64,000 nt of DNA from Actinomucor elegans (GCA_026027325.1 JAMSLZ010000001.1:930001-994000), one strand, 5' to 3'; positions 22,361 to 36,100 are shown, counted from the stretch's first letter. The notes: a model not told the origin generated them from the sequence alone. Made by a program: numbers and translations.

Positions 22361-23148
22361 CTATAATTTACTTTTCAAATACTCTTTCCATTGTTTCAAA
22401 TCCCAGCTAGAAGAAACATTGTCGTCACGGACACCATCCAACACTAAAGTAGGACTAACATGGATACCGTTTTGACGGCCAACACGAATCCACATTTTCA
22501 AGTCATTGGTAACTTTGTTACCAGCATTCTTTGCTTCACCTGTACCATTGGTCAAAAGTTCAAGTACTTTGTCAGAAGAAACACCAACACTGGATTCAGC
22601 CAACTTGGCCAATTGTTCAGCTGTTTCTCTACGCGTCTTGTTTTCTACTGCTTCATCAAAGTAACTGGCAATACACATATTTAGGTCTCGACAAAAAAAA
22701 AAGACTTAATTTAGGATATCTTACTCTTTTTGATGAGCAAACAAGGCATCCGAAAACTCAAAGAACTTTTCATTATTCAGTTTTTCAACTGCAATAGCAG
22801 CTTCATGAACAATAGTAGAAGAAGCGTGCCAAGGTTGAACCTGTTGGCTGAAAACTAGTTGGAAATCGTTAGGATAAGTGCTTTCGATGAAAGGCCAAAC
22901 TTCCTGTCATATAGAATGAGTATTACTGCCTAATCGCAAGATTAGATAGGACTTACTTGGCGAATTGTTTTATACATTTTGGCCGAAAAAGGGCACTATT
23001 GCAAAACAATAATTAATTGCTTGAAACACGGTATACAGAATAAGTTTATAGCTCTTACAACGTAGTCCAAGTAAAGCTCAATGGTATGAGTAGCATAGGA
23101 AGAACCCAAACGATGGCCGACAAATTGAGGTAATGGTATAGTATACAT
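22361..23148 (-). CDS. DsbA-like thioredoxin-fold protein with a CPFS site
   Basis: Four exons: 23148-23059, 22995-22957, 22903-22725, 22664-22361; 203 residues. The thioredoxin-fold DsbA family is shown by DYVCPFSAKMYKTI near the N-terminus, the helical insertion (HEAAIAVEKLNNEKFFEFSD) and the cis-Pro loop GIHVSPTLVLDGVRD. The active site is C31-P-F-S34 rather than CxxC, so a normal dithiol oxidoreductase cycle is not expected; monothiol chemistry, glutathione-linked chemistry or a non-redox role are possible. No signal peptide is seen from this start; the open frame runs 14 codons further upstream as a hydrophobic stretch but without an ATG in range. Substrates unknown. Convergent and 3'-overlapping with the Cyp40 gene, divergent from PUP3. 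Confidence 0.85.
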
Positions 23149-24201
23149 GAAAAAGTTTAAAAAGACACTAATAGAAAAAATTCTTTGCACTGCACCCTTT
23201 CTATATTTGTGGTCAATATTGCGTCATTTTAATGATGAGTAACTGCTTGAATAGGCTACTACTTGCTTGGTCAGAAACGCATAGTTTTCGAGGATCTGAT
23301 CCATACAACACTCTCGCGAAAATAAAGATTAAAAATACGACCTTTAGACTTAATTCATTGGTAATATTGGTTCTACGTGAAAAACTTTTGTAATCAAAAA
23401 AGTATCTGCGCAAAGGAAACTGCATACGGCGCGTAAAAACACCTTTATTTTATTTTTTTTTATTTTTTTAAAAAAGTGTTTTTATTAAAAATTATCTTAT
23501 GGAAGCCAAAGGCTGTGGTTTCGAATGCAAGTACTTTTGGAGGTGAGTATTAGAAGTTTATCCAGGCACATGAAACGCTTCATTGGCAGCGGTTATTTAA
23601 AAATTGGGAAATAAATGCATTTTTATTTCAAAGCAAAAAAAATATTTTGTTTAACACGACTTGCGTATAGTAAATGCGCCAGTAGACAACACGCAATTCA
23701 GTAGTATAATTTGTTATGCGCTGAATAAAGTAGCGTTATGTTAAACTTGTTACAAAAGAATAGAAGTGAATTTTAACTTTGTCATTTTTTGGTCCTCTCG
23801 CTTCATACCAAAATCTTATTTCTTACAAGAAAAAAAAATCAATTTACTTTTGTATGATTCTTTTTTTGTGTTGGAAACTATTTATCGAAAATAAAATATC
23901 TACATCCAAAAAGTACAGTTAAATTTTCGAGAGGATAACAGCAAAAAGATGTAGCTTACCAAACAAGACAAAAAAAAAAAAAAATAGGCTTAACATCAAG
24001 CGGACCTGCAATACTAATTCGCAGGAACACGTCATCCCAGACTGGCGAAATGCTTTGGCAATGGCAGTTACGCGTCAAGAAAAGAGGACGTTTCTGGTTT
24101 TCACTTTATTACTCTTTTTTCTCTTTATTTTTTTTTGGACATCCACACATACACATTTTATAAAAGAAGAAGACCTCTTCATACTATATATATAATTCAT
24201 C
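23149..24201. other. Divergent promoter region between the DsbA-like gene and PUP3
   Basis: About 1.05 kb between two divergent start codons, AT-rich with many A and T runs. Near PUP3 a TATA-like TTTTATAAAAG occurs at about 24156-24166, followed by the start codon some 40 bp later. No gene seen. Confidence 0.5.
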
Positions 24202-25082
24202 ATGGTAAAAAAGGAGACTTCTCGACGATTCCCTGATCAAAAGAAATCTAACATTTGAATAGTCGATTATGCAATATAATGGTGGTTCTGTGGTAGCCAT
24301 GGTCGGAAAGGACTGTGTTGCTATTGCTGCTGATAAACGTTTAGGTGCTCAGTTCATGACAGTATCTACCGAGTTTCAAAAGATCTTTAAAGCGTCTGAA
24401 AAGACGTTTATCGGTCTACCTGGTTTAGCAACCGATGTATTAACTTTGTAAGTGAATCAATTACACGCTAGACAAGCAAGCTTATCCATTTGTTTCTAGA
24501 TCGGATCGTTTCCGTTTCAAGACAAACATGTACAAGATGCGCGAAGAAAGAGAAATGGAGCCTAAAACACTTGCACATATGGTTTCTTCGACTTTGTATG
24601 AGAAAAGGTATAGATGCAATTGAAAAGTATGTACAACATGATACTGATTCCTGATAGATTCGGTCCTTACTTTGTTGAACCGGTTGTTGCAGGTTTAGGA
24701 AAGGATAATAAACCTTTCATTTGTGCTATGGATTTAATTGGATGTATCAACTTTGCAAAGGACTTTGTAGTAAGTGGAACTGCAGGACCTAATCTATACG
24801 GTATGTGTGAGTCTCTTTGGGAGCCTGATCTTGAGCCAGAGGATTTGTTTGAAACCATCTCTCAAGCATTATTAAATGCACAAGACAGAGATGCTTTATC
24901 AGGCTGGGGAGCCGTAGTTCACATCATGTAAGTTGGAAAGTGTCTTTTGTAGATTCATTCTAATAGATTCATTATAGTACTCCAACTGAAATCATTACTC
25001 GTTCGCTTAAATCTCGCCAGGTAAATATGATAGCATCGAATTCTTATATATTATATTGACATTTTTGTATGAATAGGACTAA
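24202..25082 (+). CDS. PUP3: 20S proteasome subunit beta-3
   Basis: A non-catalytic beta-ring subunit of the 20S proteasome. Six exons: 24202-24204 (ATG only), 24263-24447, 24500-24607, 24658-24927, 24978-25020, 25077-25082; 204 residues, against 205 in yeast. Family marks are [20 protein letters not shown] at the N-terminus, [16 protein letters not shown], and [20 protein letters not shown]. It has no processed catalytic Thr, as expected for beta-3. The ATG-only first exon is supported by the acceptor directly before TCG ATT ATG and by the expected MSIMQYNGG start; starting at ATG 24269 would lose just three residues. The final exon adds only Asp and the stop. Confidence 0.93.
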
Positions 25083-25131
25083 GTCTTTTAAATATAAATG
25101 ATATATCAAAATAAACATATTATTTCTATCA

Positions 25132-27223
25132 TTACATCTTTTTCCATTCGCCACCTTCTTCACCAGAAGCAGAAACTAGACGATTAAAGCACTCATCTCT
25201 ACCCAAGACGTTTTCAAACTTGAGCACAGCACCATCTGCCAAGGAAACATCAATACCCTTAGCATGCCATACAAGCATATCTAATTGCTTTGTCTTTTTA
25301 ACACCAACAATATCTGTAAAAGCACACTCCACCAAGACCTTGCTTCCTGTCATCCGCGACGTTTGAAATAGAAAACCATTGCTACGTATCGAGATACGAC
25401 CCGGTATATTTCCTTTGTACATACAGCCGTAGGCTAGTTGTATGGATTAGTATAAAATAATAGTAGTAATAGTGGTAGTGATATAATCGTATCATACCAT
25501 CAGCATCAGTGGCAGACACATCTTCTGTCGACTTGTTTTTTTTATCCTTGTGATTATCTACTGTCTTTTTCACTTTATTAACTGCTGCTGCCGCTGCCAG
25601 CATAGCCAATGTAGTGGCTGTTGAAGCAGCCTGTTCTTGAAATGTTGGTTTGTCTGTAGGTGATCCACTATGGTTCATTGCTACTTGAGTTAGATTAGTC
25701 GCGATGTCAGACATGGAGGCAGATAGCTTGGGTAGCAAAGGATTTGGTGGATTGTTACTATTAATATCTGCAATAGCTTTTCTCTGTCTCAAGTTGGATG
25801 AACCCTCGATTACTGATGAAGATGAAGCCTCATTGTGACGCGAGAGTCTCATAACTTCAAGAGCATATTCAGCATCATTAGGGACGTCCCATAACAGCAA
25901 GTTCAGAATATTAAATAGGCGGCGATGTCGTGGATAGTACGAACGCAGTGCTTGCAGTACAAAGAATTCAAATCCAATATATAAAAAGGCTGCTTTAACA
26001 ATAAATCGAAGTGGAAGAAAAGTTAGGAAAACGATTGAGCTGATGAGCACGAAGAGTAAGAGCCTAGTTCTATTAGGCCGTTTCCAAGTTATTAAACTAA
26101 AGAAAGGGAGTTTTAGTATATATCCAACTGTGCTCTGTTTTGCTATTACTTTTTAATGCGTTCAAGATAATCCACAGTATCTGAAAGCTACATGATAAGA
26201 TGAATCACTGATATCCTTAAACAGCCATTGAAACTTACCATGAGTTGAAAAGTAGGGCCATATTTCTTGTAGATATCATTTCGCCATTCAGATAATTCAA
26301 GCATAGAGATATCATCAAACAGATTAAACCCATAAGATGATCGAGTACCCATGGTTGTTCTCATCTTCATCCAAAAGCTTCGGTTCCACGACTTCACAGT
26401 AGCATCTGTCTCAGGATGTTCTTCCAAAACATCAACCCCATACTGAGCAAACGTATCCAAACGAATCAAGCAAATAGTAACTGCAATCCCAATGATTAGG
26501 AAGGCTAGTATCAAATCAAAGTACCATAGTGTCAAATACGCCTAATTGTACTAATCAGTGATCGACGCTAAATTTCATTGGTGTAACTTACTGTGGCGAT
26601 GCTTCCTGTTAAAGCTTTGTTTTCCCATCTGTAGATTCTGCGTAACTTTTTGGCTAACTCCATGAATGGAGCCACCATTGGATAAAGTCTATCTAGATCG
26701 TGTTTGACTGTTCCTAAAGAAAGTGGTTCAAGAGGACGATCTACCTCATCGTAAGCAGCAGAGCTTACAATGTATTTAATCCACTAAGAGTGCTTTTATT
26801 GTTAGTGTTAAATTCGACCATGCCTCTTGTTAAACTTACAGCTTCAATAAATCCAATCCAATTTGTAGATGAAGCATTCCCTTCTGCTGTTTGCTTCTGT
26901 TGAAAATCTGATAGTTTGGGAGCCGTCAGATGATTTTTAGCTTTACGTCGACGGAACTCTTTAGCGTGCTTACTCAAGTAAGCATAATGTTCCTCGATAG
27001 AGGGCTTATTTGAAGATGTTTTCTTTGTTTCTACATCTGTTGTAGCAGCAGATGTATTGGTATCCAATGATAATTGATCAACAGACTTAGCTCGGTCAGG
27101 CAAAGCAGGCGCCGGTATTCTCGGACTAGAGGTCGACGAAGAAACGCGCGGTGGCAGCTTTGGTGGTAACTTTGGCGCTAAAGCTTCAGATACTGTGTTA
27201 TTTGAAGAGTCACTTGTGCTCAT
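25132..27223 (-). CDS. GRAMD4-like GRAM-domain membrane protein
   Basis: Six exons: 27223-26840, 26783-26592, 26541-26239, 26187-26150, 26096-25498, 25433-25132; 605 residues; phases 0, 0, 0, 2, 1. Parts in order: a Pro/Ser-rich N-terminus (KLPPKLPPR), a helical region, a first membrane segment (FDLILAFLIIGIAVTICLIR), a soluble loop, a second hydrophobic hairpin (LLLFVLISSIVFLTFLPLRF plus the following helix), a Ser/Ala-rich linker, and a C-terminal GRAM domain (about 510-595) with IPGRISIRSNGFLFQTS. This order resembles animal GRAMD4, an ER/mitochondria-associated protein. GRAM domains are PH-like and often bind lipids or membranes at contact sites. The exact role is unknown. The short 38-nt exon 4 is needed to keep the frame open. 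Convergent with PUP3 (49 bp between stops). Confidence 0.8.
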
Positions 27224-28304
27224 TGCAGTTGGAATTAACAAGTGAAGCCAAGTTCTTAGTAAACTGAAGGGGGAGAAGAAAGGGAATAAATAGCAAGTTG
27301 AATTAATAAACACATTTAAAATAATAATAATAATAATATAAGCGACGGTGACCGAGAATCATTTCCCCGGATAAAGAGTAAATGAAACTGCCGTCTGCTG
27401 AGCGGCCTTTCGATACATGGTTACTATCACGGATTGAGTCTCAAACCAATGTCGATATGTAAAAAGTACATCAGCAGAGTTTATACAGAATTCATTTGTG
27501 TATCGAATGGTATAGTATTATATCGCGCTTCCTATAAAAACTAGGATATTACTTTGATAAGTTACGTTAATGCAAGATCCACTTGTTTTATAATAATGTG
27601 TCAAACTTTTTAGTGCACAAAAATAAAGGATAAAGTATCTAAGCATACTTTAAGAGGTGGTAGTCAAAGCTTTACTAAAACTTATGTTTTGGAAATGCCT
27701 TTATGGCTTAAAAAGAGAAAGCTTATATCACCACGATTGATTACAACCTAAGCTTGCAAATAATTTTTTACATCGACCTGCGATCTCATTTTTCGTGACA
27801 GATGATTATCTGTACTTAACATATACCTCAACAAGCATTCATTAAGTGAAAGCAAATAGTACAAAGGACTTTTAATATTTCTGCTAATTCATTTATAAAA
27901 AGGTATTTCGGATCTTTTAAAATACAACCATATATCGACTATTTTATATATAGTAAAGTTTGACAAAAAAGCAACAGCATAGTCTTTAGTATAATAAACC
28001 TAAGTTGTTAATATACTATACCTTAAAGATTATGTCCTAATGGACTACAAAAAAAAAGGCGTGAAAAATTGGAGGCAACCTTACTATTTTCTCTGAAATT
28101 GTAAATCTTTTAATACAATAATATTTATTTCCTTAATGGACTACTCTTGTTTTCAGCTATGAATTATTATTGCAAATAATAGTATAAGCTCCCTGTTCCA
28201 ACAACCAAAACAAAGACTAATAGTAATAATAATAAAAAGCAGAGACAGTGAAAATGCCCATTGTTGGGATTGGGATAGAGCAAAACTGCTGCATAATTAT
28301 AAAA
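27224..28304. other. AT-rich intergenic region
   Basis: About 1.1 kb without a convincing frame. The part next to 27223 is the upstream region of the GRAM protein gene; the part next to 28305 is 3' to the small protein gene. Nothing else recognised. Confidence 0.45.
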
Positions 28305-28652
28305 TTACTTGTCAACAAATTTGACTGAACGGTTTCTTTTCACATTCTTTTTGGTTTCTTCTACGTCTCCCTCGGTAATTTTAGTCGTATGAAGACTTGC
28401 GGAGACAGGAGAAACGTCTTTTGCTTTGGTGGTGGCAGGTTTAGCTTGTTCAAAAGAGTCTTGCTGTAGCTTTTGAGTTTCTACAAAGTTTATTAGTGCA
28501 TCAAAGCTACCACTCTTTCTTTCGCTCTCGTTCAAAATCTTGTCTGAGGTATCTGAGTGCCTTCGGTTATGCCAAGCAGGAAATAGACCTTGTCTTAGTT
28601 TACATTGATCATTTTGAGGCACAGAGGATAAGTAAGGGTGTTCTTGAGACAT
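28305..28652 (-). CDS. Small hydrophilic protein with a C-terminal RVxF-like motif
   Basis: A 115-codon frame from an ATG, without introns. The protein is hydrophilic, rich in Ser, Lys and Glu, and probably disordered, with the stretch FDALINFVETQKLQQDSF the only likely helix. Its C-terminus, KRNRSVKFVDK, contains R108-S-V-K-F112, which fits the RVxF docking motif of protein phosphatase 1 regulators. I recognise no family. Codon usage and composition look like a real gene. It is on the same strand as, and 98 bp downstream of the stop of, the SNF2-type ATPase gene. Function unknown; a phosphatase regulator role is only suggested by the motif. Confidence 0.55.
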   Translation of the reverse strand: MSQEHPYLSSVPQNDQCKLRQGLFPAWHNRRHSDTSDKILNESERKSGSFDALINFVETQKLQQDSFEQAKPATTKAKDVSPVSASLHTTKITEGDVEETKKNVKRNRSVKFVDK

Positions 28653-28750
28653 ATAGAAAAGAAGAAAAAAAACTCGGGAGTTTACACAGGTTTATTATTG
28701 CAGTGTTTATAAAAGACAATATTATCTATGAAACCTAGCGAACCAAGTCT

Positions 28751-29461
28751 CTATTCATAATACTCGTCATCTTCTTCTTCATTGTATGGATCTTCGTCCT
28801 CGTCCTCATCCTCGTCCTCGTCCTCTTCGTCTCTGTAATGGTTTATACGCTGGCCTCTTCTGGAGGAGTTAGCTTTTGGTTTGGGCTTTGTTTGATTATG
28901 CTGCTGATATACTGGCATGTTGTGCCTCATATGATGACTATGAGTCGCTTGAAGGTTTGGATTAGGCAAAACTCCACCAGGGCACTGTCTTTCCAGCTCT
29001 TCATCAAATATTCTCTATAGAAACGGAATTACATTCATGAAGCAGATATAAGCCTTTATATTATTTACCTGCATTTCATCAGCATCTTCATATACAACAG
29101 AGCCTTCTTCGTTAAAAGTACGGGCATTATCAAACATGAGATGGAAATCATTCTCAAACTCTAGTATTGATTGATAATAACTAGAATAGATACGCTTTTT
29201 GATCATGTTCATAGAGATAGGATTTTTGATCAATGTATAGTAAAGAGGGTATTCCTTTTTGCTGACAAGATCCATAAAGAGTTCACATCTTGGTCGATAA
29301 GACTCTTCGTCCTCTTCAACAGCATCTTCAACAGCTTTATAACAGGCCTCAAAAATCTTTGTAAATTGCTCTCTTATCATTGGAGGCACTCGATCAACTT
29401 CATCACCTTTACGCTTCTTGGTAATCTAAGTTGAAATGGTTAGTCAATTTTGCAAGATTTC

Positions 29462-29507
<46 letters not shown>

Positions 29508-32500
29508 TACCTCGTTTGTCCTTTTATCACCACCTCTTTTCTTACTGCTAGTATATTCTTCCATATATTGATTTGACTTGCCAGTGCGTCTTCTGGCTTT
29601 TCTCTCTATGATTTCTTCCAAATCATCTTCTCTTTCCATAGCCTAATATATGTATCAATATCTATTTCTTTACGCCGAATTGCATTATTATCTTACATTC
29701 AAAAACTCATCTTCAGTCAAGCCATCATCATATCGGACTTCATCCCTTACTCTACGACCTCGACCAAAGTCAAAGACGGACATTTGCTGCTCAACCATTG
29801 GATTTTGTTCTTGTGTAAATATTTCAGGTAGCTCCTCTTCTTGTATCAACCTTTCCAGCTTTTTGTGATATCCCAGCCGTCTGTACATATCTGTTTCGGC
29901 TCTTTCTCTTTCCAGATCCATCCTTCTAAAGATGACCAATTCTTGATCTGAACGTTTCAGCATCTCATTCAGTTCCTCATCGTCAGCTTCTTCGTCTGCG
30001 TCGCTATCTTCATCAAACTTATCTTCTAGCAAGGTTCTCTATAATGGCTTCATGAATTGATCTAATCATCAAAAAAAAAAAAAAGTATCATGGACTTACC
30101 AAAAATGCTTCGCGATCTTCTTCAGTGCTTCGATTATCAAACTTGCCTGCTTGGATGACTTTACCATCAATATCCAACTTGTATTGTGCTCTTGCCAAGA
30201 TATTTTCCTCTACAGAGTTACTAGTAATTAATCGAAAGATACGGACTTCTTTTGTTTGTCCAATACGGTGTGCACGGTCTTGTGCTTGCAAATCCTGATG
30301 CGGGTTCCAATCTGAATCAAAGATAATGACCGTGTCCGCTGTTTGTAAATTCAAGCCAAGACCACCAGCACGCGTACTCAGCAGAAAGACAAAATAAGGG
30401 GAGTCTGGTTGATTAAAATGGTGTAGCAGCGCAGAACGATCGTCTGATTTGGTAGCGCCGTCTAAGCGCAAGTAAGGGTAGTTTCTCCAGTTCAGATAAT
30501 CCTCCATGATACTCATGATACGTGTCATTTGAAAGAAGATCAACACACGATGGCCTGTCTTTTGCAACTTGGGCAACATACGATCAAGCAGTTCAAATTT
30601 ACCAGAACTGCGATACAGGAGCTCATTGGATTTGCCGCTGGGATTCAAGGCAGTTTCTACACCTTCAAAAATGAAAGGGTGATTGCAAACCTTTCGTAGC
30701 TGCATGACTGTGTTATTTAAGCCTTTCACGCTGTGAGTAAAGGTTTAGTATCTAATTCAAGTGATTATGTGATAGAATACATACGACTTTTCACCATTGT
30801 TATTGTTGTCAAGACATAGAGCATTGTTCTTTTTCAGCTGCTGATACAGTTTCAATTGTAAAGAAGATAGCTTGCATTTGATAACACGCTCTACTTTGTC
30901 TGGTAGTTCTGACTCGACATCTACCTTGAGTCTTCGTAACAAGAAAGGACGAAGTACTTTGTGCAATCGCTTAATGATCAACAGTTGTTCTTCTTCGTTC
31001 AAGTCTACCTTATCTTGGACGCCTTGGTTTGAAAAAGGGGTATTAAACCATTCTTCAAAGGTTTGGACGCTTTTGAATATCTTTGGAAGAATGAAGTTAA
31101 GCAGTGCCCATAGTTCAGGCAAGTTATTCTAATAAACAGTATAAGTATGGCGCATAACACATTTGCACAGTGTCTTTACCTGGAGCGGAGTACCAGTTAG
31201 AATGAGTCGATATCGTGTATGATAATGCTTTCTCAGTATAACAGTTAATTTTGAATTGGCATTTTTCATGCGATGGCCTTCGTCCATGACTAAATGCAGC
31301 CATTTGATGCGACTCAAAAGACTCTTGTCTCGAATGATGTACTCAAAGGTAGTTAACAGGACTTGAAAATTACCGCTTCTTACAATATGGGCTAAATCCC
31401 TTCTCGCTTGAGGTAATCCCTTGTAGACAATCTTGGAGACAGTAGGCGCCCATTTTTCAAATTCCAGTGTCCAGTTGGTTAACGTGCTATCAATATTATA
31501 AGCACACAGCAAGTTATCAATTGTGTTACTTACGATAAAGGTACAACAATAAGATAAGGACCGTTCTGCTTCTTTTTTTCGATCAAATAAGTAATTAAAC
31601 TGATAGTTTGAATTGTTTTACCCAAACCCATTTCATCAGCCAAGATACCGTTTAAATTATTATTGTAAAGTGATACCATCCATTGTAAGCCTTTCAACTG
31701 ATAGTCTTTCAGCTTGCCTCCCACCATGATATCTGCTTGACATACTTCTTCTCGAATTCTGTGCGTGATTTGGTAGTAATCTGCTGAAGCAGATGCTTCT
31801 TCTTCGTCTTCATCCTATGGGAACATGAGTGTGTTTACCTATGGAGCCACTGGTTGATACTCACAGTTATAATGGGATTGCCTCCAAACGAAGCCATGCC
31901 TTTATTCTCATTCTGTTGATCCACCACAGACTTGGTTAATGTTTCCAAAAACTGGCCGGTTTGCTTCAATAAATGCGTCAAACGCGTATCTTTGGCCTCA
32001 TCAATCAACTTCATGTAAGCTTCTTCATCATCATTTTTTAAAGCTTGAATACGCTCTTTAGAAATACGCTCAGCACGTTTCTGCTCTTCTTTTTCTACAT
32101 GGTGATGATATTGAATCACAGTACGGCCCAGTTTGCTAAGCTTGCTCGATTTTAATTTATTATGAGCAATCAAATTGGCACCTTGATCACATATAGCTTG
32201 CAAACGGTTTTGTTCAGCAGCGCGCAAAGTTTGATCTCGCGCTAACCGTTGCTGTCTCTCTTGGGATTCTACTTGGCGTGCTTCTCGTAAGGATATCTTT
32301 TTCATGCGCCTATAAGCTGTGCGATCCATGGATGTAGCTAGTATGGTTGATTTGCACATGCCTGCTACCAATTCGTCACGAAGCTAAACATACAAGCCAT
32401 TAGTAAGCCTTATAAAGGAAAAAAAAAAGCTTTTAGTGTACCTTTGTCTGCTTATTCCATAGTTTCAGTGCTTTGGCTTGAATGATGTCCTTGGTGGTAT

Positions 32501-33295
32501 TTGGATGATGATGGTCAAGATGATATTGGATACGAGATTGTAATCTACTTGATCTTGCTGATAAGATACGCTGCGTATCAAGGCCAACGGGTATAAGACT
32601 AGGTACAAGCAATCGCTGTTGTCTTGATGCATGAGCATAAGAGGTGATTGGCTTTACTAGCAAGTTGGAGGGAGCTACGTAGGCGTTGTATTTTGGTATA
32701 TTGGTGTTTAATGCAGTAGTGGGCTGAGAAGGTTTTCGCTTATTGGTATATGGTAATGATTGGGTGGTAATAGGTGTAGAGGGCGATGACTCAATAGTGT
32801 CTAAAGGTGCCAATACAGCTTGTTGAAGGTTCAAAGGTAAAGGTGCATCTTTTGATAAGAGTTTATACGCCATGATTTGATACTTGAGAGCGTTTAACTG
32901 GCTCGGTGAGAACACACTATGGCCTAGTAGACAGTTAATCATTTGGTCAAATCATTTTAGGATAACAGCTCACCTTCGATTGGTGGAGCTCTTATTTGAG
33001 TGTTTATCTGAGGCTGTTGTAGCTGTGGAGACTGCTGAAAGGGCATCAAGTTACCAGGAGGTCTGATAGTCTGAGCGTGTTTCAACTGTTGCGATATTTG
33101 AGCAAACTCATAATTGTTTTCCTCGGTTGCCCCTTGAGATTGCAGGAACCTAGCACGCTTTTAGGTCGTTTAGCTCTTGTTTCTTTGCTAAATTCACTCA
33201 TTCAAGTGTTTTACCTGCAGTAAACTAGCCTTATAGTTATTGCCAGGAACAGAGGGAGCATAACCACCGAGATTATGCTGTGCCATTGAACTCAT
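28751..33295 (-). CDS. STH1: SWI/SNF or RSC chromatin-remodelling ATPase (Snf2/Sth1)
   Basis: The DNA-translocating motor of a SWI/SNF-class remodeller, in the nucleus. Twelve exons: 33295-33215, 33157-32974, 32923-32442, 32383-31865, 31814-31534, 31486-31180, 31128-30785, 30730-30100, 30038-29697, 29642-29511, 29425-29069, 29014-28751; 1307 residues. Domains in order: QLQ (about 90-120), HSA (about 300-370), SNF2 ATPase with DEMGLGKT (482-489) and DEGH (585-588), helicase C with [16 protein letters not shown] and [15 protein letters not shown], a SnAC-like region, a bromodomain (about 1110-1215, with the [11 protein letters not shown] core), and an Asp/Glu tail. The length is nearer yeast Sth1 (RSC) than Snf2, but a single fungal ancestor-type gene could serve both complexes. 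Intron 10 contains a long T/A hairpin. Confidence 0.95.
29462..29504. repeat. T13-A30 homopolymer hairpin inside an intron
   Basis: Thirteen T followed directly by thirty A, inside the intron between exons 10 and 11 of the SNF2-type gene. In the transcript it begins a few bases after the GTATAC donor as a long U run followed by an A run, able to fold back on itself. Run lengths are as printed and are prone to sequencing error. Confidence 0.8.
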
Positions 33296-34710
33296 ACTCG
33301 AAAAAAGAATAGTGAAACGAAGAAACTAGGTCAAGTAAGCTAAAACTAGTGGCTTTAATGCGTGTCTAGTTGAGCGGAAATATGGAAGCGAATAGAAAAG
33401 CGGGCGCTTTTTATTTAATACCACAAAATCTCGACTTGATGACGTTGCCTTTATGTTACTTTCCTTGAGCATACACTTGTTATAATGCTCTACTTGCTCT
33501 TATATACGCGGGTGTCCATATTATATCATTTCAATTACTTGTTTCCTTCATTTTTATTGTCCTGTTTTCCTTTTTACTAGTTTTCTTTCGCAATTCTCCA
33601 AAAATATAGTCCATTTGATTAGATCAATGTTTTATAAGAATTCTATAGCAATCGATATAAATAAAAAAAAATTGATATTTTAAATTGACTTGCTAATGGG
33701 CGACATTACTTTCCAAAAAGGTTGTAATGCTTGAGGAACTTGATTAGCGGCGCAATTATACATTGCTGTTTATAAAGTTATTGTTTGAAACCGGGAACTC
33801 GAGTTATACAAGCAGTTTCCCCTGGGGGTTTTTTTTTATCCTACGACGCTCTCAATAGTCCAATACTCATTTCCCCTCCCAGTTAGATGAATTTATGATT
33901 CGATCTATAGAATAAAAACCCATTTTCTTTGAAAGATCATGCAAAAAACGCGATTTGCTTGAAGTACACTCATATTAAACTCCAGCGCCAATCATAAGTA
34001 TCCTCTAGTGTAATTTTTTTTTTTTAGTCATAGCTTAACGAAAACTGATGGACTCCAGTAATTGACGCAAGTATATGTCAGACTGATGATATTTATAACA
34101 GTGCCACTACCAATAAATGCTTTTACGTACAGTAACAATAGTTTTTCATAATCCGTTCAATACCAGAGAAAGAGATAAAAGAGTAACACATTTAATTTTT
34201 AAAACTCTCCCTTTTAATTCAAGCATGAACACAGGCATTGATAGAATTCCTTTTCGATTAAGCACCTTTCTAATCCTAGTGTATTAGTCGCAGTAATTAT
34301 GAATTTAGTTTCGACTCATAAAAAAAAACTGTTAAATCTCAAGTACACAGTTCATGTAACTTTGGTTTTAACTAGATTTGTATTTAAAAACTATTTTAAA
34401 TGACTTGTTTCATTAGAATTTTATTTCCCGTTCTTTGTTTTAAAATCCGGTTATTTCGCGTTACGTCTACTATACACTTCGGGCCTTCTGCTGCACTATG
34501 TTCAAGCAAAGAGTTATCTTTTTTTTTTTTCTTTTTTTTCTTTTTTTTTTCTTGTTCTTTTATTTGAGCCTTTCAGAGTATTCTTGGTAATAATAGTCAA
34601 GTTTGTTAATATTGAACGTGTCTTTTTTAATCAAAAGATGTATCTATTTCTATGAAGAAACTGTGTATACCGAAAGAAGGATAGATAATACAAAAGATTA
34701 CGAATACATA
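33296..34710. other. Divergent promoter region between SNF2-type ATPase and PP2A
   Basis: About 1.4 kb, AT-rich, no gene. A long polypyrimidine tract (T runs with C, 34519-34560) lies about 150 bp upstream of the PP2A start codon. Confidence 0.5.
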
Positions 34711-35857
<1,147 letters not shown>

Positions 35858-36009
35858 TAGATTACTGAGCTGAAATTATATTTTACAACTGAGCGCACCT
35901 CAAGCAGACTTCAATTTATGAAAAACTGCTTCAATCATTTGCATTTATCTCGTTATTATGAATATAAAATAATATCAATTGTAATTCAGTGATACACACA
36001 AAATTTGGT

Positions 36010-36100
36010 AGATGCAACAGTTCGTCCTGAATATGGAATACATATCAGACGCGACAATTGGCCAGGATGGGCCGAGCGATTTACTACTCATTAAATACAT
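36010..36100 (+). repeat. Copy of short dispersed repeat family
   Basis: Reads GATGCAACAGTTCGTCCTGA, then ATATGGAATACATATCAGA, then GGCCAGGATGGGCCGAGCGA; this aligns by eye with the copies at 47335 and 5187. Confidence 0.45.
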
